Shown: one piece after another, positions 52,192-61,105 of the stretch
How the letters are laid out: every line of letters begins with the position of its first letter
Numbering within the stretch: position 1 is the stretch's first letter
NCBI GenBank assembly: GCA_030606335.1
Contig: JAUWGP010000002.1
Location: forward strand, 53,939-117,938
Length of the DNA: 64,000 nt
Reading direction: 5' to 3'
Source: Caldifarciminota bacterium
GTDB lineage: Bacteria > Hydrothermota > UBA3073
Notes under the pieces: model-generated
Told to the model about the DNA's origin: nothing
The model's database searches: none
The model's input: the letters and a program-made list of their open reading frames with translations, nothing else
Translations under genes and position numbers: made by a program

Positions 52192-52739
52192 ATATTATCC
52201 TCGGTATAGGCAATCCCGGTAAAGATTATGAACTCACACGACATAATGTGGGACACCTCCTAATAGACAGCCTATCCAGAGATTACAAAACCTCTCTTAA
52301 AGGTGCAAAAGGCGAATATCTCGAGGCGGATATTGGCATAAAAGGACATCCCTGTAAGATTATAAAGTCCCTCGTATTTATGAATCATTCCGCTATTGTT
52401 GCAAGACAAATTTCAAATTTGCCACAGTATTCACTTTCTCAATTCCTTGTGATAATGGACGATTTCGATATCCCTATCGGTAATATACGACTGAGAAGAA
52501 AAGGAGGCTCAGGTGGACACAGGGGACTTGAATCTATAATATATGCCCTCAATAGTGAGGAATTCCCAAGATTACGTATTGGTATAGGACCATTTGAGGG
52601 GGATGCGGTGGACTTCGTACTATCGAGATTTACCAACAAGGAAATGGATATTTTAAAAGACTCTATAGAAAAGGCACTGAAGGCAGTTAAGCTATTTGTT
52701 ATAGAGGGAGTAGACAGTGCAATGAATTACGCAAATTAG
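52188..52739 (+). CDS. pth: peptidyl-tRNA hydrolase
   Basis: 183 aa. GIGNPGKDYELTRHNVGH contains the catalytic Asn and His; also SLVFMNHSAIV, VIMDDFDIPIG, RRKGGSGGHRGLESI and FPRLRIGIG. It releases tRNA from stalled peptidyl-tRNAs. Starts within the ATGA overlap with rplY, so translation is coupled. Confidence 0.95.
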   Translation: MNIILGIGNPGKDYELTRHNVGHLLIDSLSRDYKTSLKGAKGEYLEADIGIKGHPCKIIKSLVFMNHSAIVARQISNLPQYSLSQFLVIMDDFDIPIGNIRLRRKGGSGGHRGLESIIYALNSEEFPRLRIGIGPFEGDAVDFVLSRFTNKEMDILKDSIEKALKAVKLFVIEGVDSAMNYAN

Positions 52740-53154
52740 TATAGTTTGATAAATTTTTACAAATACAAAAATTTTTACTCTAATATACTACTTACTAACG
52801 ACTATTGCCGATATCTACCATTTCGAGCATTAGCATAATAATCTTATTAATAATGTCGTTTTTATACTCCATTTTCAAGTATTTCTGTAAAAAGCTATTG
52901 CTTCACCTGCCTGCCGGCAGGCAGGTTGTCCGTCAATCCGTCGCACTTCTTGACAGACGATAGACTCCTCGCAATGACAATTACCTGTTTTCTGTCGTTC
53001 GCAGGCATAAAGCCTGCGGCTACCATTTTAAACTTTGGAGTTCTGTGAAAGTGTTTACCCTGTAGAGGAATACTCTATGGGGTCACAGTTCTGCATTAAC
53101 ACGGTTAATGCACTACATAGTACTCCAAAACAATAGATAAGGGGGGTAACATAA
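52740..53154. other. gap before sppA with palindromic repeats
   Basis: No gene. Contains a perfect 22-base palindrome at 52905-52926 built from CCTGCCTG/CAGGCAGG, a CTCGCAATGACA word (near 52970), and a diverged copy of the GGAGTGC-type palindrome (ATTAACACGGTTAAT, 53097-53111). Confidence 0.65.
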
Positions 53155-53997
53155 ATGCGTAAAAATATATACATCATAATCGGTGTGGTTATATTTATCA
53201 TTCTCCTTCTTGCTATTTTCTCAGTATCAATCACGTCAAGGTTCTTAACAAGAGGAAACATCGCATTAATAGAGATCGAAGGTGAGATTGTCGAATCGAA
53301 AAAAATAATCAAAAACCTCGAAAAGGTGAAGGAAAGTCCCTTCATAAAAGGTGTCGTCGTTCGTCTCGAAACACCGGGTGGGGCGGTGGTTCCCTGTCAG
53401 GAGATAGTGGACGAGATAGACATACTGCAGGATGAGGGAAAGATCGTTGTGGCTTCACTCGGAACCATTGCAACATCCGGTGGCTACTACATAGCATCCA
53501 CCGCAGACAGAATAGTGTCGAATCCAGGGACCATCACGGGTTCAATAGGTGTGATAATGCAGCTACCATCTGTGGAAGAACTCACAAAGAAAATAGGTAT
53601 TGAGATGAGGGTGATAAAGTCGAGAGAATATAAGGATATAGCCTCACCATTCAGGAAAATGAGGAAAGATGAGAGGGAACTATTACAAGATGTAGTAAAT
53701 GATGTGTACAACCAGTTTGTGGATGAGGTAGTGAATGGCAGGGGAATAGATAAAGACAGCATTTTAAAGATTGCCGACGGAAGGATATTTTCCGGTAAAA
53801 TTGCAAAGGAATTGGGGCTTGTTGATACCCTTGGCACACTAAATGATGCAATAGCCATTGCCGGAGAACTTGCTGGTATAAAAGGGAAACCTAACGTAAT
53901 CACACTCAAGGAGAGAAAGACACCCGCAATATTCAGACTGTTCTCGTCCATTGACAACAAAATGGGTGTTAGTCTTAAATACATTTACAATCCATAA
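53155..53997 (+). CDS. sppA: signal peptide peptidase SppA (short form)
   Basis: 280 aa. An N-terminal membrane anchor (IYIIIGVVIFIILLLAIF) precedes the S49 core: VVVRLETPGGAVVPCQEI, GTIATSGGYYIA with the nucleophile Ser, and a Lys in VIKSREYKD as general base. NPGTITGSIGVIM and GRIFSGKIAKELGLVDTLG complete it. It clears leftover signal peptides at the membrane. The ribosome site is GGGGGG a few bases upstream. Monocistronic between repeat-rich gaps. Confidence 0.92.
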   Translation: MRKNIYIIIGVVIFIILLLAIFSVSITSRFLTRGNIALIEIEGEIVESKKIIKNLEKVKESPFIKGVVVRLETPGGAVVPCQEIVDEIDILQDEGKIVVASLGTIATSGGYYIASTADRIVSNPGTITGSIGVIMQLPSVEELTKKIGIEMRVIKSREYKDIASPFRKMRKDERELLQDVVNDVYNQFVDEVVNGRGIDKDSILKIADGRIFSGKIAKELGLVDTLGTLNDAIAIAGELAGIKGKPNVITLKERKTPAIFRLFSSIDNKMGVSLKYIYNP

Positions 53998-54481
53998 TAG
54001 CTTCACAAAATAAAGGTATCGAAGCTGGGTTGTCGGTAGCGAAACTCGTAACGAAACTCGAAACTGGAAGCTCGAAACTGGAAAGATAATAGAAACAAGA
54101 AAAGCCATAAGAAGTTTTATTGTAAAACCTGTTGGTGCTGGTTTAAATAATATGAGTTTTGTATCGCTCCACCAAGGTGGAGCACTCCATTCACATACAG
54201 ATATGTTTCGGAGTGCAATAGCTTGCTATTGCAAAATAAAAAGTAATCTTTCTTAAAAGGCATCAGGAGATAGGAAGATTTCAGGAAGAGGTGGTTGTTC
54301 TCGAACTCTTTGTCAGTATTGGCTCAGGACGAGCTTCGAGCCTCAATACCTGCCTACCGCAGGCAGGCGAGCATGGACAACGTTAAACGAAAAAGGTTTA
54401 GAAGCTGGGTTCACCCCGTTAAATAAAAGTAATTTAACAGGGTGAACAGTAACAAAACTCATAAACAACAATTAAAAACAT
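53998..54481. other. gap with REP-like words
   Basis: No gene. It holds CGAAACTGGAAGCTCGAAACTGG quasi-repeats near 54050, a GGTGGAGCACTCC ... GGAGTGCAATAGCTTGC palindrome set near 54177-54234, and CCTGCCTACCGCAGGCAGG near 54350. Confidence 0.6.
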
Positions 54482-55396
54482 ATGACAGAAATCACCTGCA
54501 TAGATGTGGGAGGTACTTATATAAAAGCAGGAAACGTGGTGAAAGGTAAGGTGAAAGACGAAAGAAAGGTAGATACAGGCGAGTCACGTATGCTTCCCAG
54601 AACCCTGCTTAAGATTATTGTTGAATTGGGTGGTGAGGCAGTTGGTATTGGTATGCCAGGGTTGGTCGACTGTGATGGAAGAGTTTCGTTCCCGCCAAAC
54701 CTTTCAGGTATAGAGTCACTCTCTATAAAAGAATTCCTTGAAGGAGAACTCAATATCCCTGTATTTGTTGATAATGACGCAAATATGGCTGCACTTGGTG
54801 AGTTCAAATACGGAGCAGGAAGAGGAGTAGAAAATCTTATTATGTTAACACTTGGAACCGGTGTTGGAGGTGGGATAATTATAGATGGCAAGGTCTATCA
54901 TGGTAGGGGATATGCTGGGGAAGTGGGACATATTACAATAAATCCAGATGGTCCTCTTTGCAATTGTAGTAACTATGGATGCCTTGAAGCATTTATAGGT
55001 TCAAGCAGTATTACTCATAGGGCAGAAAATTATGTGAAAATTGGAATAAAAACCACTCTGAAAAGGCACGCTGGTAAAATCACACCAAAGATTATTGAGG
55101 ATGAAGCAAATAAGGGTGATTCTGTAGCGAAGGATGTTGTAACAAAGATGGGAATCTATCTTGGCATAGCTATCTCAAATTACTGTGCTGTACTCGACCC
55201 GGAAAGGGTAATTATAGGTGGTGGTTTATCAAAAATGGGTAATATCCTACTCGAAAGCACTAAAAAAGAGGTTCAAAAGAGGTTGTATACAAGGAAAGAT
55301 GTTGATATAGTGTTTGGTCAATTAGGAGACCAGGCAGCCTTGCTCGGATGTTATGAAATGGTAATTTATGGGGTCGGGCTGGAATCTGGAATCTAA
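54482..55396 (+). CDS. ROK family sugar kinase (glucokinase-like)
   Basis: 304 aa. N-terminal phosphate loop DVGGTYIKAG, VDNDANMAALGE with the catalytic Asp, GTGVGGGIIIDGK, GYAGEVGHI and the ROK zinc motif CNCSNYGCLEAF. It would phosphorylate glucose or a related hexose with ATP, feeding the PPi-phosphofructokinase route. The start follows a poor ribosome site. N-acetylmannosamine or other hexoses are alternatives. Confidence 0.88.
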   Translation: MTEITCIDVGGTYIKAGNVVKGKVKDERKVDTGESRMLPRTLLKIIVELGGEAVGIGMPGLVDCDGRVSFPPNLSGIESLSIKEFLEGELNIPVFVDNDANMAALGEFKYGAGRGVENLIMLTLGTGVGGGIIIDGKVYHGRGYAGEVGHITINPDGPLCNCSNYGCLEAFIGSSSITHRAENYVKIGIKTTLKRHAGKITPKIIEDEANKGDSVAKDVVTKMGIYLGIAISNYCAVLDPERVIIGGGLSKMGNILLESTKKEVQKRLYTRKDVDIVFGQLGDQAALLGCYEMVIYGVGLESGI

Positions 55397-55507
55397 CTCA
55401 ATTTCTATCTAATCTTTCTCTTCACTCGATTTCTCGCTAACAGATATAAGATAAAAAATGTTAGAAGTTTCCGGGACTTAACTAAGAAAATATTAACCGA
55501 CGAAAGT

Positions 55508-56761
55508 CTATTTACTTGGATCACTAACCCTTCCTAAGAATAAGATAATTCCTGTTTCCCTGTCTTGAATTAAAAATATAAATGGATGGTCTGCACGGAA
55601 TGTTGGTATTCTTGGTTCATCAGGTCCAATAGAAGTCATTTTCATAATAACAGCAGTTGCTGCTGCAGCTTCTGTACCCTCTTCATTTACTTCAACAAAA
55701 GCCTGATGTATTACCTGGCTAATGGTTAAATCTTTATTTCCTGTCATTCCAGAGAAATCTGCAACCCCAGAAAAGGCGATAGGCATTCCCATTTCTTCGA
55801 GTGTGTTCGCCATAAAATATTTAGTCTCAAACTTAAACCTGGGTATAAAGATATCAACTCTCTGTTCTTTTAGCTCTTCTTTCATTTTTAATAATTCATT
55901 TATATCAAGAGAGTTTTCAAGAGCTTCCATATCATTATTTTTGGGAAGAAGGATTAACATTGATAATTCTTCACCAGAATAGGGTAATTCAAGAATCTGG
56001 AGTTTATCATTTTCAGCATAATTGAATACAGCTTTATCATCGGTTCGTTGCATCATGGGAACCTTTACAATATTATTTGATGTTATACGAAAATCTTGTT
56101 CTATTGTATCGTCTTTATTGAATTGCTTAACCCACTCACCCTTAAAATAAATTGCATTTGTAAGAACCAATCTTGTTAGTGGGGTGATCAATCCAGTAGG
56201 AATTAAATCTTTTATTTTATTATTTGTATGATCTTCAATCCAGTTATTTATTGTAACACGAGAGCCTTCTTGATCTCCCTTAAAATTAAGATTTGTTACT
56301 TTACCACCATAACATTTTTCTACTATATCGAAATATTCATCTAAGAATTGATAATATTGCTGTGCCCACAAAGCATTAGCTGTATGAAGCTTGTACTTTT
56401 TATCTTTTTTATTTATTTCGTTGTATAAATTAGCATAACCCGACCTTCTTGTCTTGTCGTCTTCTGGAAAATGAAAGACAGATAATATTTCTTCTGCTGT
56501 TTGTCCTCTTGCTCCCTCATACGTCATTGCTAATGCTGTTGAGATGCTATAAGGAGAAAAGAAGATATTGCCCTCTTTTGATTTATATTTCGAGTAAAGA
56601 TCGAAGGCAAATTGATTGTTGGCATCAATAACGTCACTTAAAGCCTTAGTAGTTACTCCACTATTATCTACTTCAGGTCCTTTTTTGATACATCCAGGCA
56701 AAAAGATACCTGAAATTGTTAAAGCAGCCAAAACCAAGGCTAACAGGAATTTTTTATACAT
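55508..56761 (-). CDS. serpin family protease inhibitor lipoprotein
   Basis: 417 aa. Signal peptide with lipobox (GIFLPGC). Serpin core: NNQFAFDLYSKY, NIFFSPYSISTALAMTYEGARGQTAEEI, LVLTNAIYFKGEW and KVPMMQR. The hinge EVNEEGTEAAAATAV shows the short-residue pattern of inhibitory serpins, then HPFIFLIQDRETGIILFLGRV. It would inhibit proteases outside the cell, perhaps the organism's own or a host's. The ATG at 56761 follows AGGAGGTA directly after a half-copy of the GGTATAAT palindrome; the track start is too early. Confidence 0.92.
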   Translation of the reverse strand: MYKKFLLALVLAALTISGIFLPGCIKKGPEVDNSGVTTKALSDVIDANNQFAFDLYSKYKSKEGNIFFSPYSISTALAMTYEGARGQTAEEILSVFHFPEDDKTRRSGYANLYNEINKKDKKYKLHTANALWAQQYYQFLDEYFDIVEKCYGGKVTNLNFKGDQEGSRVTINNWIEDHTNNKIKDLIPTGLITPLTRLVLTNAIYFKGEWVKQFNKDDTIEQDFRITSNNIVKVPMMQRTDDKAVFNYAENDKLQILELPYSGEELSMLILLPKNNDMEALENSLDINELLKMKEELKEQRVDIFIPRFKFETKYFMANTLEEMGMPIAFSGVADFSGMTGNKDLTISQVIHQAFVEVNEEGTEAAAATAVIMKMTSIGPDEPRIPTFRADHPFIFLIQDRETGIILFLGRVSDPSK

Positions 56762-56771
56762 AATACCTCCT

Positions 56772-56785
56772 GGTATAATATTCAG
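56772..56785 (-). promoter_or_regulatory. half GGTATAAT palindrome before the serpin gene
   Basis: On the minus strand CTGAATATTATACC is followed directly by AGGAGG; the left arm is replaced by GGCACTA. Only the ribosome-proximal half is conserved. Confidence 0.5.
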
Positions 56786-56871
56786 TAGTGCCAAAAATCT
56801 CTCAACTAATTTTTCATAAACTATAGCTTTCAAAGTAATTATCTACTTTTTGCTTGCCTCCCATCAATTCT

Positions 56872-57076
56872 TGTAGGGGTCGGATTCCTGCCCGACGGGA
56901 ATCCGACCCGTTTCTATAGAATTCTTCAAATCTTATTCTTACTACTATCGGATTGTCCTCTATATACTTACGAATATTATGTAAGGCTTTCGCGTTCCTT
57001 ATTGGCGGGTTTGATAAATCGAACCCCTACATTTTTGCTTTCATATTCTTTCATATTATTTTTCACAGTATCTAAT
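56872..57076. repeat. composite foldback repeat, copy 3
   Basis: Joins a shortened TAGGGGTCGGATTCC half with the ATTGTCCTCTATATAC...CACAGTATCTAATT half of 49965-50095. Largest copy in the window; it separates the serpin gene from the cassette-like array. Confidence 0.85.
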
Positions 57077-57078
57077 TT

Positions 57079-57150
57079 CCGACAACGGTTTCGGTGTTTA
57101 TGAAGGATGGAGATGATTTAACGAAGCGTTGCAAGCATGCTGTTAACCGC
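57079..57150 (-). repeat. attC-like site at the array edge, overlapping the pyrE stop
   Basis: On the minus strand GCGGTTAACAGC ... AACGCTTCGTTAAATCAT ... AACCGTTGTCGG. GTTAAC and GTTGTCGG act like outer boxes; the ACGCTTCGTTAAATCA core is shared with the site at 58572. The pyrE TAA is inside GTTAAC. Confidence 0.45.
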
Positions 57151-57679
57151 TGTCTTGCACAAAACGTTCGAGTTCATCCAGGGTAAAGACTGAAGTAAGG
57201 GAACATCCTATATCCTTGATGTTCTCGCGACCACCTTGTTGCCGATCGATTACACATACGACATGCTTGACTTTTAGTCCCAGTTCCCGCATTTGTCTAA
57301 CCGATGAACACACCTGCCCGGCGGTAGTTATTACATCCTCTACCACCACCGCCGTTTCACCTTCCTTGAATTCACCTTCCACCAGGTTACAAGTGCCATA
57401 TTTCTTGGCAACCTTACGAACGTATAAACAAGGCTTGCCAATCTTTAGGGAAAGTACAGTAGCCAATGGAATACCACCCAACTCTAAACCAGCCAGTTTG
57501 TCGAAAAATGCTGGTAAAAGTCTCTGTAATTCATCCACGACAGCGCTTAATAACACTGGATCGCTTTCAAAGCGGTACTTGTCCCAGTAGAATGAACTGA
57601 TTTTTCCTGACCGCAGCTTGAACTCCCCGGTTAGAAACGAGGTAACTTTTATCTGTTTTGCTAATTTAGCTTTTTCCAT
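57143..57679 (-). CDS. pyrE: orotate phosphoribosyltransferase
   Basis: 178 aa. PRPP motif VVVEDVITTAGQVCSSV, with an Ala where most members have Gly. GEFKLRSGKISSFYWDKYRF at the N-terminus, ELGGIPLATVLSL and YVRKVAKKYGTCNLVEG are typical of PyrE. It makes orotidine-5-phosphate in pyrimidine synthesis. AGGAGG precedes the ATG. It is 26 bases downstream of the ICMT-like gene and its stop lies in an attC-like site; no other pyr gene is near, and a core gene in such a place is unusual. Confidence 0.88.
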   Translation of the reverse strand: MEKAKLAKQIKVTSFLTGEFKLRSGKISSFYWDKYRFESDPVLLSAVVDELQRLLPAFFDKLAGLELGGIPLATVLSLKIGKPCLYVRKVAKKYGTCNLVEGEFKEGETAVVVEDVITTAGQVCSSVRQMRELGLKVKHVVCVIDRQQGGRENIKDIGCSLTSVFTLDELERFVQDSG

Positions 57680-57705
57680 AGAATCCTCCTACATTTATGG
57701 CATCG

Positions 57706-58266
57706 TCACAATTTCGGTATTCCTATCCATCTTGGGGTCCTGTTCATGTATTCTTGATATTCATTACCATATGCCTTAAGGCATTCGCGTTCTTCAGGAA
57801 TTGCAATAACAAATGAAAGAATTGTGTATACAATAGAAAACAGTAGGAAAACCCACGAAGCCGAAGCTATACCTACTCCTGTAAACATCACCAATTGAGT
57901 GATGTACATAGGATGTCTTGAAAAACGGTAAAGTCCTTTGGTGAGTGGTTTATTATCAATTGGAGTAGTAGCAGAAGCCACAATAGCTATTGTGTAGGTA
58001 ATTAATCCTACTATAGAAATGGGAAGACCTATGTAGAACCATATCGTCTCTAACTGTAGGGGTAAGAAAATGGAGTATATGAAGGCGAGAAGCCAGATTA
58101 TCCACATAACGGGATGGAGTTTCTTCTCAGTCTCGCTATGTGGTTCATTTACTTTTTTTGCCAGACCTTTGTGAATTAGCATCAGTAAAGGCATTGGCAA
58201 GAAATGATAAAGCATGAAAATCCAGGCATTCCATAAACCCGGGTCAAAGGTCGGTATAATTGGCAT
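57706..58266 (-). CDS. isoprenylcysteine carboxyl methyltransferase family membrane protein
   Basis: 186 aa with about five membrane segments. The family signature is near the C-terminus: LYRFSRHPMYITQLVMFTG and IAIPEERECLKAYGNEYQEYMNRTPRWIG. Bacterial members are membrane methyltransferases of mostly unknown substrate. Spacing of 15 bases to the upstream small gene and 26 to pyrE suggests co-transcription. Confidence 0.82.
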   Translation of the reverse strand: MPIIPTFDPGLWNAWIFMLYHFLPMPLLMLIHKGLAKKVNEPHSETEKKLHPVMWIIWLLAFIYSIFLPLQLETIWFYIGLPISIVGLITYTIAIVASATTPIDNKPLTKGLYRFSRHPMYITQLVMFTGVGIASASWVFLLFSIVYTILSFVIAIPEERECLKAYGNEYQEYMNRTPRWIGIPKL

Positions 58267-58281
58267 TTTTTTCTCCTTCTT

Positions 58282-58512
58282 TTACTTTTTTTTCGTTATA
58301 TCTTTATACAATCTCAATATCTCTTTTTTGTATTCAGAAGGTGCTTCGACATGCCCCCAGCCCATCTGGCTTTGCCATAATCCATCATATGCAGAATCAT
58401 GGTACGACTTCAACAAATACGGAATGTTGCATTCCTGCAGTATAGACTCTAATAATATTGCTTCCACTTCATTATTAAGAATAACTATCTTCTCATACCT
58501 ATCATCGCTCAT
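58282..58512 (-). CDS. small DUF2007-like protein
   Basis: 76 aa. EKIVILNNEVEAILLESILQECNIPYLLKSY is the pattern of putative signal-transducing DUF2007 proteins, followed by WGHVEAPSEYKKEILRLYKDI. I prefer the ATG at 58512, preceded by AAGGGA, over the track start at 58569. Function unknown. Probably co-transcribed with the ICMT-like gene. Confidence 0.62.
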   Translation of the reverse strand: MSDDRYEKIVILNNEVEAILLESILQECNIPYLLKSYHDSAYDGLWQSQMGWGHVEAPSEYKKEILRLYKDITKKK

Positions 58513-58571
58513 ATTTATTTCCCTTTTAGATAAGTGTTTTACAATTTCTTTTAAGTGACATTCAGTCAAAT

Positions 58572-58652
58572 GTCAAATAACAAGCCGAGGGTTGGCAAAG
58601 TCCCAAAGTGATTTAGCGAAGCGTCTTAGATACGCTATTATATTACGTTACG
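58572..58652 (-). repeat. attC-like site
   Basis: On the minus strand CCGTAACGTAATATAATAGCG, then GACGCTTCGCTAAATCACTTT and CGGCTTGTTATTTG. Shares the ACGCTTCG(C/T)TAAATCA core with 57079-57150. Module arms are not clearly complementary here. Confidence 0.4.
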
Positions 58653-58903
58653 GAACTATTTTTATCAAATGAAATTGCAGAGAGACTTATTTTTTTATAA
58701 ATTTTAAAATCAAAAGAATTCCAGTTATGGGGAAGGGTAGCTGAGCTAATATCTTCAATGACATCCTGTAAAAATACGTTTATTATTTTTATTCCTTTGA
58801 GCCGTTTATGAACCATTTATAAGACATTTGAGTCAACAAATTTTGAAAATTAATAGCCAGATAATTGCCAAAATCGCCAAGCAAATGCCAACTAATCGCC
58901 AAA
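58653..58903. other. AT-rich gap in the array
   Basis: No gene seen. It lies between an attC-like site and the winged-helix fragment. Confidence 0.4.
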
Positions 58904-59140
58904 TTATTTGAGAACATAATGAACATTCCTACCTCTACCTTTTGGTAGTAATACTCCTTTCTCAACTAAGTTATTCAAATCTATCCTCGCACCTTCATCT
59001 GAAAGTCCAGTAATTTCACGATACTCTTTATTTGTAATCTTTCCCTTTTCTTTAACATACATCACCGCCTTAATCTGCCTTTCATTCAATCCCAGCTTTC
59101 TCAAATTTTCCTCTGTATAAATATTTTTATAAAACTTGAC
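58904..59140 (-). pseudogene. C-terminal winged-helix fragment of an ATP-binding (AlbA_2-type) regulator
   Basis: The track lists 66 aa (MRKLGLNERQIKAVMYVKEKGKI ... LVEKGVLLPKGRG). The frame extends upstream without a start as FYKNIYTEENLRKLG, matching the end of large RecG/AlbA_2-like ATP-binding regulators (LGLNERQ...ITNKEYREITG). The N-terminal part is replaced by repeat DNA (CCGTCAGGCAGG), so this is a truncated gene; a small stand-alone HTH protein is possible but less likely. Confidence 0.6.
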
Positions 59141-59483
59141 CGTCAGGCAGGCTTGCCCTACGTCTGTTTACCTGTCTTCCGACAGAGTTAGAGAGGGACA
59201 AATCGGCTTTAATGGTAGCACTATTGCATAGTGCTCCATTAACCTGTCTGTCCCCGCCAAGACGGGGTGGACTATAGGCAGAAAAGGCTTCGGAATAATT
59301 TCTTGCTTAAAGTCAATTTGTGTTGTCCGTATGGATCCTCTGGATATAATTATATATCACAATAAATGTTTTGTCAAGGGAAAAAAGGGGGGAGGTGTGA
59401 TGGATTGTAGAAAGCAAGTAAGTTACCTGTCTGCCCCCGCCAAGGCGGGGTGGACTATAAGTAGATGTGTGTTGTGCGACATC
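59141..59483 (-). repeat. composite cassette-boundary repeats
   Basis: Contains GGGACAAATCGGCTTTAA, an AGCACTATTGCATAGTGCT palindrome, TGTTGTCCG (R-like box) near 59321, two CCCCGCC..GGCGGGG-type hairpins, and GTTGTGCGACATC at 59471-59483, which is the inverted partner of 60399-60411 around the methyltransferase gene. The track ORFs here are shadows. Confidence 0.55.
59349..59377 (-). promoter_or_regulatory. consensus promoter inside the array
   Basis: Minus strand TTGACA-N17-TATAAT. It points at the winged-helix fragment and the genes beyond it. Confidence 0.7.
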
Positions 59484-59555
59484 GCAGGGCAATTTCTTAT
59501 TAGTAAATTCAATATTAATGTTCATTTAATACCCAGAATATAATTGATTTATCTT

Positions 59556-60323
59556 TCAACTTAATGGTTTTTTACATCTAATAGAAACCAACTCACCTAC
59601 TTTATTTAATGGTGGTTCGTCTGATTGATATTTGCCTACTCCAATATCAATAAACCCTTCATCTTCAAGTAATTTACAAATTATTTTTGGATCATTAAAA
59701 CGCATTGGATCTTCAAATGCCTGTTTATTTTTCAAATTGCCATTTATGAAAAGTTCATGAGTTTTTACTCCCGGTCTTAGATTAGTTTTAGGATCATATC
59801 TGTAAATTGTTCTTGATATAATTATTTGTTTACCATCTTTTGATGAAACCCAACATGCATTATTTCCTGATTTCATATGATTAGGGTCTGGTATTGTTTC
59901 AATGTCAAACAGAAAAGTTCCACCTGGTTTCAGGTGTCTTTTAACGTTTTGAATTGTAGCAATTTGGTCTGACTCACTAACAAGTAAGTCGAATGAACAG
60001 TCTGCAATAAATATTAAACCAAACAGCATGTTAATCGAAAAATTTTGCATAAATTGTTTGTAGGTTTTTACTTGAAATCCATATTCATTTTCTTTTAATT
60101 TGCACCTTTTTAACATTTCTGGAGAACTATCTATACCAATTACTTCGTAGCCAAGTTTTTTTATGGGAAAAAGCAATCTTCCAGTACCACAAGCAAGATC
60201 CAATACAGGCATTTCACAAGATTTTAAATAACTTTGTAAAAACTCAAGTTGCCCTTCATCAGGACCCGGTCTTGACATATCCATTGCCAATGCCATCAAG
60301 TCACTATAATGAGAATATATCAT
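59556..60323 (-). CDS. class I SAM-dependent methyltransferase, cassette-like
   Basis: 255 aa. Motif I PVLDLACGTGRLLFPIKKLG near residue 40, IGIDSSPEML, LIFIADCSFDLL and HLKPGGTFLFDIETI. AAGGAGGAC precedes the ATG. The gene is enclosed by a 13-base perfect inverted repeat (GTTGTGCGACATC / GATGTCGCACAAC) that extends imperfectly further inward, as expected for a mobile cassette. Substrate unknown. Confidence 0.84.
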   Translation of the reverse strand: MIYSHYSDLMALAMDMSRPGPDEGQLEFLQSYLKSCEMPVLDLACGTGRLLFPIKKLGYEVIGIDSSPEMLKRCKLKENEYGFQVKTYKQFMQNFSINMLFGLIFIADCSFDLLVSESDQIATIQNVKRHLKPGGTFLFDIETIPDPNHMKSGNNACWVSSKDGKQIIISRTIYRYDPKTNLRPGVKTHELFINGNLKNKQAFEDPMRFNDPKIICKLLEDEGFIDIGVGKYQSDEPPLNKVGELVSIRCKKPLS

Positions 60324-60398
60324 AATTTGTCCTCCTTAATATTTGTATTCTGGGTATTTTATCCATTTACTAATTTTAATTAATTAAATTGCCCTTTA

Positions 60399-60435
60399 GA
60401 TGTCGCACAACGTTGTTTATGTGTAGTTTTCGCCC
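60399..60435 (-). repeat. cassette boundary between methyltransferase and NUDIX modules
   Basis: GATGTCGCACAAC closes the methyltransferase module. Three bases later GTTTATGTGTAGTTTTCGCCC opens the NUDIX module; its imperfect inverted partner is at 60951-60970. The usual long attC interior is missing here. Confidence 0.5.
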
Positions 60436-60477
60436 TCATTTCAATTCGACTACTTGGCATCTGATAGTGTCTCCTAT

Positions 60478-60933
60478 TCAGTGAACTACTATACTCCTGT
60501 CTCTTATTCTTTCTCTCAACTCCCACAATGCCGTTTTGTTGCTCTCATACCTAAGGCAATTCATGGCTTCTTCATAGCTCACCCACGAATACTCGGAATG
60601 CTCTCCCGAACGAAGCAAAGCCTTGTTTTCTATCAATACTCCAAAGCAATATTCAGGAATGACATAGAGACCTGTCTTACTCTTATGCTCACGAAAGTGG
60701 CTTTTTGGAATCATTGCCATAGTATCAAGCTTGAAGTACTTGCTATCTCTTGCGATTCCTGCTTCTTCATATGCTTCTCTCTGAGCTGCTTCGAGTAATG
60801 TTTCATTGTTCTCACCACCGCCAGCTATGAATTGCCAATATCCCTCGCCTTTTCTTTTGAAAACGGCTACTTCCAGCTTTACGTTTTCACCGATAACAAA
60901 CGGAATTACCAATACCTGAAACTCAGCTCTCAT
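60478..60933 (-). CDS. NUDIX hydrolase, cassette-like
   Basis: 151 aa. NUDIX box GGENNETLLEAAQREAYEEAGI fits GX5EX7REUXEEXGU. N-terminal FQVLVIPFVIGENVKLEVAVFKRKG and later EHSEYSWVSYEEAM are typical of (d)NTP-pyrophosphatase types such as dihydroneopterin triphosphatase-like or MutT-like proteins. Substrate unresolved. Single-gene module bounded by imperfect arms at 60415-60435 and 60951-60970. Confidence 0.88.
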   Translation of the reverse strand: MRAEFQVLVIPFVIGENVKLEVAVFKRKGEGYWQFIAGGGENNETLLEAAQREAYEEAGIARDSKYFKLDTMAMIPKSHFREHKSKTGLYVIPEYCFGVLIENKALLRSGEHSEYSWVSYEEAMNCLRYESNKTALWELRERIRDRSIVVH

Positions 60934-60950
60934 ATTGATCCATTCCTAAA

Positions 60951-61092
60951 GGGTGAAAATTACATATAACGGTTATACTATAAAAATAAACGGATGTATA
61001 TTTAAATTTTTTTAAATGCTCTCTGTCTGCTTATAGAGCCTGCCCCACGTCTTTTTGGAGGGACAAATTGCCTTTAATATGTGTTATCGGAA
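60951..61092 (-). repeat. attC-like site between NUDIX and AAA modules
   Basis: On the minus strand TTCCGATAACACATATTAAAG ... CAATTTGTCCCTCC ... GTATAACCGTTATATGTAA. CCGATAAC pairs with GTTATCGG at the far end of the AAA module; GTTATATGT opens the NUDIX module. Confidence 0.55.
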
Positions 61093-61105
61093 GTTCTGTT
61101 TTTCT

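Noticed and set aside
59313-59543. Two 70-aa ORFs on opposite strands
   Set aside because: Both are made of boundary repeats and promoter DNA; no ribosome site or family.
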